A stretch of DNA of 64,000 nt from Paenisporosarcina macmurdoensis (GTDB taxonomy: Bacteria; Bacillota; Bacilli; Bacillales_A; Planococcaceae): the NCBI RefSeq assembly GCF_042658845.1, contig NZ_JBHSRI010000018.1, positions 124,001-188,000 on the forward strand. The letters run 5' to 3'. The notes below the pieces were generated by a model that was not told the origin of the DNA, searched no databases, and saw only the letters and a program-made list of their open reading frames with translations. A program made the position numbers and the translations under genes. Numbering within the stretch: position 1 is the first letter of the stretch; each line of letters opens with the position of its first letter. Shown here in pieces: positions 59,206 through 64,000 of the stretch.

Positions 59206-61410
59206 TTGCGTAAAATTTCAAAAAAAAGAGCCGCGAGTGCTAAAGCTAAACAACGCGCAAATGTCGCTTTTCGTATGAACATCCTCTTTTTCTCCATCTT
59301 TTTGTTATTCTCTATCCTCATTTTCCGCCTCGGGTTTTTACAAATTGTTCAAGGTGAAGGTTTTGTTCGTGAATTGCAAAGGACGGAAGAAGTTCCTATA
59401 AATACAAGTGTTCCTAGAGGACGTATTTATGATAGCGTTGGTCGTATTTTAGTAGATAATGAACCTAAAAATGCGATTACATATACGAAGCTGCAAACGA
59501 CCAAACAAGAAGAAATGTTGGATATTGCAGAAATGTTAGCGTCAATCATTGAAAAGAAACCTGATGACGTTACCTTGCGAGACAAGCAGGATTATTGGAT
59601 TATGTTACATAGAGACAAAGCTTATGAGAGAGTAACAAAAAAAGAAGAGGCTAAACTGTTGTCTGATGAAACAATGACGACAGCAGAGATGCAAATACAG
59701 ATTGATACATTGGTACGAGAAAAAATTACTGAAAAAGATCTTGCTAGTTTATCTGCTGAACAATTGGAAGTGCTTGCGATTTATCGTCAAATGTCGTCTG
59801 GTTATGCATTATCTCCTCAAATCATTAAGAGTGATGATGTGACACCTGAAGAATTTGCTCGTGTTTCTGAGCGATTGACAGAGATGAAAGGCGTTAATAC
59901 AACGACTGACTGGGTTCGAGTACCTAAGTCAACTCTCTCTATATTAGGAAGAACGACTTCGCCAAAAGAAGGCATTCCAAAATCTAAACTAGATTACTAT
60001 TTGGCTCGTGACTATACACGAAATGATCGTGTCGGGAGAAGTTATATCGAACAACAATACGAAGAGGTTTTACAAGGCCAAAAAAGTGTTGTTAAAAATA
60101 TTACCGACGGCAAAGGAACGGTTACCGAAACGGAAACTGTCTTTGAAGGTCAGCCCGGTAAAGATTTGGTTTTAACCATTGACAGCGAAATTCAAGCGGA
60201 AATAGAGAATCTAGTTGAAGCAAAACTTATCGCCATGAAACAAAAGAACGGCTCGAATTTATTAGATCGTGCTTTTGTGGTTATTATGGATCCAAATTCA
60301 GGCGAAATTATTTCGATGGTTGGTAAAAAACTTGAGATTGACAAAGAGACAAATAAACGAGTTGTCCGTGATTTTGCTTATGGGACCTTTACCACTGCCT
60401 ACGAAATTGGATCTACTATTAAACCAGCGACTGTATTAACAGGGTATGATCAAGGTGTAATTCAATTAAATGAAGTCATGACCGATGAACCGATAAAAAT
60501 CAAAGGATCTAAAGTTAAAAGTTCGGTTTTTAATCGTTCTTCCAAAATTCCAATGAGTGACTTACAAGCGATTGAACGATCATCCAACGTCTATATGTTT
60601 AAAATAGGTTTCAGATTGGCTAATGCAATATATAAATTCGAGGAATCAATCGACTTTGATTCAGATGCTTTTGGTATATTACGTAATTCATATGCACAAT
60701 TTGGATTAGGCGTACCAACAGGTATCGATTTACCAGGTGAAACCTCAGGGATCAATGGTGGAATGGCAACTGAAAAACTATTGGATTTAACGATAGGACA
60801 ATTTGACACCTACACGCCACTTCAAATGGCCCAATATGTATCAACCATTGCAAATGGAGGGTATCGAATCCAGCCACATGTGGTTAAAGAAATAAGAGAG
60901 CCTTCTACTGATGGAACAACGATGGGTCCATTAGTTACTGAAATAGAACCTACTATATTAAACCGAATTAGTAATACACAGGCACAAATTGATCATATTA
61001 AAAAAGGAATGTCGCGTGTTTATTATGGTGATAAGGGGTCAGCAAGAGCCTACTTTGGTGATTCACCTTATCAGGCAGCCGGAAAAACGGGAACAGCCCA
61101 AGTAGTTTACTATGATACAAAGCGAGAAAACTGGGGAGATCAAACAATCAATTCCACTCATATTGGTTTTGCACCTTTTGATAAACCTGAGATAGCTTAT
61201 GCTGTAATTATGCCGTGGGCACCTTATTATAATGGCCAATACGAAAGCACTGGTACCATTCTTGCTCGTGAAGTAGTAGATGCCTACTTTGAAATCACTA
61301 AGAAAAATGAAGCGGTAGAAGAACTAGAGTCTTCAACTTTACAAACTATTAAACCTGCATTTACGGAAACATTAATTAAAGAAGGTACCGAAGAAGAACC
61401 AAATGAATAA
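59206..61410 (+). CDS. pbpA: Class B penicillin-binding protein 2 (PbpA)
   Basis: 734 residues from TTG 59206 (SD AAGGAGG). Basic N-terminus, one membrane helix (about 25-45), dimerisation domain with RGRIYDSVGRILV, and transpeptidase with STIK (catalytic Ser), SSN and KTGTAQ. Crosslinks peptidoglycan during elongation. Upstream of the pst operon, as in B. subtilis. Confidence 0.94.
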   Translation: MRKISKKRAASAKAKQRANVAFRMNILFFSIFLLFSILIFRLGFLQIVQGEGFVRELQRTEEVPINTSVPRGRIYDSVGRILVDNEPKNAITYTKLQTTKQEEMLDIAEMLASIIEKKPDDVTLRDKQDYWIMLHRDKAYERVTKKEEAKLLSDETMTTAEMQIQIDTLVREKITEKDLASLSAEQLEVLAIYRQMSSGYALSPQIIKSDDVTPEEFARVSERLTEMKGVNTTTDWVRVPKSTLSILGRTTSPKEGIPKSKLDYYLARDYTRNDRVGRSYIEQQYEEVLQGQKSVVKNITDGKGTVTETETVFEGQPGKDLVLTIDSEIQAEIENLVEAKLIAMKQKNGSNLLDRAFVVIMDPNSGEIISMVGKKLEIDKETNKRVVRDFAYGTFTTAYEIGSTIKPATVLTGYDQGVIQLNEVMTDEPIKIKGSKVKSSVFNRSSKIPMSDLQAIERSSNVYMFKIGFRLANAIYKFEESIDFDSDAFGILRNSYAQFGLGVPTGIDLPGETSGINGGMATEKLLDLTIGQFDTYTPLQMAQYVSTIANGGYRIQPHVVKEIREPSTDGTTMGPLVTEIEPTILNRISNTQAQIDHIKKGMSRVYYGDKGSARAYFGDSPYQAAGKTGTAQVVYYDTKRENWGDQTINSTHIGFAPFDKPEIAYAVIMPWAPYYNGQYESTGTILAREVVDAYFEITKKNEAVEELESSTLQTIKPAFTETLIKEGTEEEPNE

Positions 61411-61420
61411 TTATTAAAAT

Positions 61421-61456
61421 AAAAGCCATGATATAAATACATATCATGGCTTTTTG
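61421..61456 (+). terminator. Terminator of pbpA
   Basis: AAAAGCCATGATAT / ATATCATGGCTTTT with T tail, just before the PhoP boxes. Confidence 0.9.
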
Positions 61457-61458
61457 CA

Positions 61459-61512
61459 TTTACAATCTCTTTACATGCCGTTTATATGTACTCAACATTA
61501 AACCTTTATAGT
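61459..61512 (+). promoter_or_regulatory. PhoP box array and -10 of the pst operon
   Basis: Four 6-nt repeats at exact 11-bp intervals: TTTACA 61459, TTTACA 61470, TTTATA 61481, TCAACA 61492 (consensus TTMACA). The -10 TATAGT (61507-61512) follows 9 nt later and there is no good -35, the layout of PhoP-activated promoters. Phosphate starvation should induce the operon. Confidence 0.92.
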
Positions 61513-61558
61513 AATGTTTGTAAGGCAAAACCAACCAATCTTAGGGGGAACTAAACAA

Positions 61559-62500
61559 ATGAAAAACTGGAAATTCTTTATGATGTCAACAATGATCGGA
61601 TCAGCACTTGTATTAGGTGCTTGTGGAAATGAAGAGACTGAAGGTAACGGCAATGATGAAGAGACAGAGAAATTGTCCGGTTCAGTATCTGGTGACGGTT
61701 CATCTACAGTAGCTCCAATTACAGAAGCATTAGTTGAAGAATATTCAGCTGTTCAACCTGACGTAAAAGTAACTGCAGGTGTATCTGGAACAGGTGGTGG
61801 TTTTGAAAAGTTCATCGCAGGTGAAACTGATTTCTCAAATGCATCTCGTCCAATTAAAGAAGAAGAAGCAGCAAAACTTGATGAGGCTGGTATTGACTAC
61901 ACGGAATTAGAAATTGCTTATGATGGATTATCAATCGTTGTTAACAAAGATAACGATTGGGCTAAAGACTTAACTGTTGAAGACTTGAAAAAATTATGGG
62001 TAGAAGATGGAACGACTAAAAAATGGTCTGACATCAATCCTGAATGGCCAGATGAAGAAGTAGTATTCTACTCTCCAGGAACAGATTCTGGTACATTTGA
62101 TTACTTTAATGAAATTATTCTTGAAGATGAAGATATTGTAAAAGCAACAACGCTTTCTGAAGATGACAACGTATTAGTACAAGGTGTTAAGGGTGACAAG
62201 AATGCTATAGGATTCTTCGGATATGCTTACTACCTAGCTAACAAAGATTCAATGAATATTGTAACAATCGACGGCGTAGAACCAACAAATGAAACAATTG
62301 AATCTGGTGACTATACACCACTATCTCGTCCATTGTTTGTTTATGTTAAAAATGAATCAGTAAAAGAAAACGAAGCGGTTTATGACTTCATGAAGTTTTC
62401 ACTTGAAAATGCTGGTGAAATGGCTGAAGCAGTTGGCTATGTAAGCTTGCCAGAAGAAAAATACAAAGAAGATCTTGACGCATTAGAAGGTTTGAAATAA
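61559..62500 (+). CDS. pstS: Phosphate ABC transporter substrate-binding lipoprotein
   Basis: 313 residues from ATG 61559 (SD TTAGGGGG). Lipoprotein signal with lipobox LVLGAC. Phosphate-binding loops GDGSSTVAPIT, SGTGGGFEKFIAGETDFSNASR (split) and SPGTDSGTFDYF. Captures phosphate outside the membrane for PstC/PstA. Confidence 0.96.
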   Translation: MKNWKFFMMSTMIGSALVLGACGNEETEGNGNDEETEKLSGSVSGDGSSTVAPITEALVEEYSAVQPDVKVTAGVSGTGGGFEKFIAGETDFSNASRPIKEEEAAKLDEAGIDYTELEIAYDGLSIVVNKDNDWAKDLTVEDLKKLWVEDGTTKKWSDINPEWPDEEVVFYSPGTDSGTFDYFNEIILEDEDIVKATTLSEDDNVLVQGVKGDKNAIGFFGYAYYLANKDSMNIVTIDGVEPTNETIESGDYTPLSRPLFVYVKNESVKENEAVYDFMKFSLENAGEMAEAVGYVSLPEEKYKEDLDALEGLK

Positions 62501-62523
62501 TTTAACCAAATTAAATGCGGTTC

Positions 62524-62562
62524 GAGAGGCGAGTAGCAGCGGTGCTACTCTCTTCTCTTTTT
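62524..62562 (+). terminator. Hairpin between pstS and pstC (partial terminator)
   Basis: GAGTAGCA (62531-62538) / TGCTACTC (62543-62550), then TCTTCTCTTTTT. Likely gives pstS more transcript than pstC/pstA. Confidence 0.7.
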
Positions 62563-62581
62563 AGGTAAAGGGGGATTTCAC

Positions 62582-63529
62582 ATGGCGTTAAATGATCAAT
62601 CAGCAAAAGTGTCCGTTCAAGACATGATTTCGAAACAGAGAGGAAAGAAGGGCAAAAAGTGGGTTGAGAAATCAATTCCAGTCATTCTTTTTATCATTGC
62701 CTCCATATCAGTATTAACAACTTTCGGGATTGTTTTCACACTGATTTTTGAAACTTATGAGTTTTTCCAACGTGTACCGTTTTTTGATTTTATATTCGGT
62801 ACGGAGTGGTTGCCATTCTCAAACACTGAACCACTTTATGGTATTATGCCATTAATTGCGGGCACATTAAAAGTAACACTGATTGCTGTTGTGGTTGCGG
62901 TACCATTTGGATTAGCATCGGCTGTATACTTAAGTGAATATGCAAGTGATAACATGCGTAGAGTTATTAAACCTGTTCTTGAAGTATTAGCAGGTGTACC
63001 AACAATCGTTTATGGTTTTTTTGCTTTAACATTTGTGACACCATTTTTACAACAATTTATTCCAGAGTTAAAGATTTTTAATGCATTAAGCCCTGGTATA
63101 GTGGTTGGGATTATGATATTACCAATGATTGCTTCTTTGTCAGAAGATGCAATGTCATCGGTACCTAATTCTATTCGAGATGGAGCACTAGCTTTAGGCG
63201 CAACCAAACTAGAAGTGGCCGTAAAAGTTGTATTACCAGCAGCATTATCTGGGATTATGGCTTCAATCGTTCTTGCAGTTTCACGGGCTATTGGAGAGAC
63301 AATGATTGTATCATTAGCAGGTGGGTCAACTCCGAGATTTGATTTAGATATGACGGATTCCATTCAAACCATGACAGCTTATATAGTTCAAGTTTCAACA
63401 GGGGATGCTGGGTATGGTACAACAATCTATTACTCGATTTATTCGGTCGGATTTACATTATTCCTCTTTACGCTTCTCATGAACTTATTAGCTCATGTGA
63501 TTTCAAAACGCTTTAGGGAGGAATACTAA
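62582..63529 (+). CDS. pstC: Phosphate ABC transporter permease PstC
   Basis: 315 residues, six helices. The coupling-loop EAA motif is in LALGATKLEVAVKVVLPAALSG. Second gene of pst; pstA follows with 1-nt spacing. Confidence 0.95.
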   Translation: MALNDQSAKVSVQDMISKQRGKKGKKWVEKSIPVILFIIASISVLTTFGIVFTLIFETYEFFQRVPFFDFIFGTEWLPFSNTEPLYGIMPLIAGTLKVTLIAVVVAVPFGLASAVYLSEYASDNMRRVIKPVLEVLAGVPTIVYGFFALTFVTPFLQQFIPELKIFNALSPGIVVGIMILPMIASLSEDAMSSVPNSIRDGALALGATKLEVAVKVVLPAALSGIMASIVLAVSRAIGETMIVSLAGGSTPRFDLDMTDSIQTMTAYIVQVSTGDAGYGTTIYYSIYSVGFTLFLFTLLMNLLAHVISKRFREEY

Positions 63530-63530
63530 G

Positions 63531-64000
63531 ATGAAATATATCGATCATGGATCTGTTGTTAAACGTATGGGCACTAGAATGATTGTAAATAAAGTATTCA
63601 AAGCGCTATTCTTTTTGGCAACATTATTTGCTCTATTAGCTTTAGGTGTACTGTTTTATCGGATTTTCACCCAAGGTATCGGTTATTTATCAATCGACTT
63701 CTTTTTAAACTTCGGTTCACGCTTCCCTGAAAAAGCAGGGATTAAGGCGGCTCTTGTTGGATCCCTTTGGATGATGGCAGTAGTGGCACCTGTTTCATTA
63801 TTACTAGGTGTAGGTTCTGCCATATACTTAGAGGAATATGCGAAGAAAGGCAAAATTAATGATTTCATTCGTATGAATATTTCTAACTTAGCTGGCGTTC
63901 CATCAGTTGTGTTTGGTTTACTCGGTTTAACGATTTTTGTACGAGCGCTAGCACTTGGTAATAGTATTTTAGCTGCAGGATTCACGATGAGTTTATTAAT
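63531..64000 (+). CDS. pstA: Phosphate ABC transporter permease PstA, N-terminal part
   Basis: 156 codons visible, cut by the window end. SD AGGGAGG; begins MKYIDHGSVVKRMG, then a helix (ALFFLATLFALLALGVLFY). GSRFPEKAGIKAALVGSLWMM and NLAGVPSVVFGLLGL are PstA-type. Confidence 0.92.
   Translation, partial: MKYIDHGSVVKRMGTRMIVNKVFKALFFLATLFALLALGVLFYRIFTQGIGYLSIDFFLNFGSRFPEKAGIKAALVGSLWMMAVVAPVSLLLGVGSAIYLEEYAKKGKINDFIRMNISNLAGVPSVVFGLLGLTIFVRALALGNSILAAGFTMSLL

Noticed and set aside
1..64000. Prophage, integrase, IS transposase, tRNA or rRNA genes
   Set aside because: None seen: no transposase or integrase signature, no tRNA-like cloverleaf and no rRNA sequence could be identified by reading. 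A tRNAscan run would settle the tRNA point.
1..64000. A large undescribed multi-gene system
   Set aside because: Apart from the small recO-glyS island, every protein gene maps to a known core family in conserved order; the unusual content is in non-coding repeats.

Overview
The window is chromosomal DNA from a low-GC, endospore-forming Gram-positive bacterium of the order Bacillales. Gene content and order closely follow the aroD/comE - hrcA/dnaK - era - dnaG/sigA - sodA - pst stretch of the Bacillus subtilis chromosome. Sporulation genes (gpr, spoIIP, yqfC, yqfD), competence genes (comEA-EB-EC), CIRCE/HrcA control, a T-box, Zur and PhoP boxes all fit. Protein style, a single-chain glycyl-tRNA synthetase and abundant short intergenic repeats point to Planococcaceae (Sporosarcina / Paenisporosarcina / Psychrobacillus / Lysinibacillus relatives); that family placement is inference.

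Layout. 1-2.8 kb: end of aroE, then yqeI-nadD-yqeK-rsfS-yqeM, a tightly overlapping operon. 2.8-7.1 kb: a repeat array and a frameshifted remnant where B. subtilis has comER, then comEA-comEB-comEC for DNA uptake. 7.1-11.1 kb: yqzM(-), holA, rpsT(-), gpr, spoIIP. 11.1-21.9 kb: lepA, hemW, the heat-shock operon hrcA-grpE-dnaK-dnaJ-prmA-rsmE, deoC, rpsU; mtaB and yqeY, expected near here, are absent. 22.4-27.6 kb: nfeD-floA membrane-microdomain pair, yqfB/yqfC/yqfD, phoH. 27.6-28.7 kb: about 1 kb without genes, holding two palindromic repeat elements in opposite orientation. 28.7-33.8 kb: pgpH-ybeY-dgkA-cdd-era-recO. 33.8-35.9 kb: a small accessory island (short ORFs, a frameshifted gene, a DUF2711-like gene, another palindromic element). 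35.9-42.3 kb: glyS(-) with its T-box leader, ccpN, ppsR-like yqfL, dnaG, sigA. 42.5-50.7 kb: an acyl-CoA dehydrogenase with a catabolite-repression site, cccA, trmK, yqfO, ispH(-), yqfQ/vrrA(-), cshB, nfo, yqfT(-). 50.7-52.8 kb: znuC-znuB-zur under a Zur box. 53.2-55.9 kb, minus strand: yqfW, ispG, yqfZ, a DUF1189 gene. 56.0-64.0 kb: a Na/Pi cotransporter, a DUF456 gene, sodA, pbpA, and pstS-pstC-pstA (cut by the window end) under four PhoP boxes.

Most of the window is ordinary core genome. The most unusual signal is non-coding: four intergenic arrays, each with an exact 21-bp period, five or six units, a conserved 10-12-nt core and variable spacers. The cores are unrelated to one another, yet every array begins 36-58 nt after an intrinsic terminator. 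Secondary signals are a modular palindromic repeat with a shared nested hairpin, a hairpin that buries the yqfC ribosome-binding site, probable non-ATG starts for comEA and comEC, a decayed tandem copy of the 3' half of rpsU, and an attenuator-like structure before deoC.
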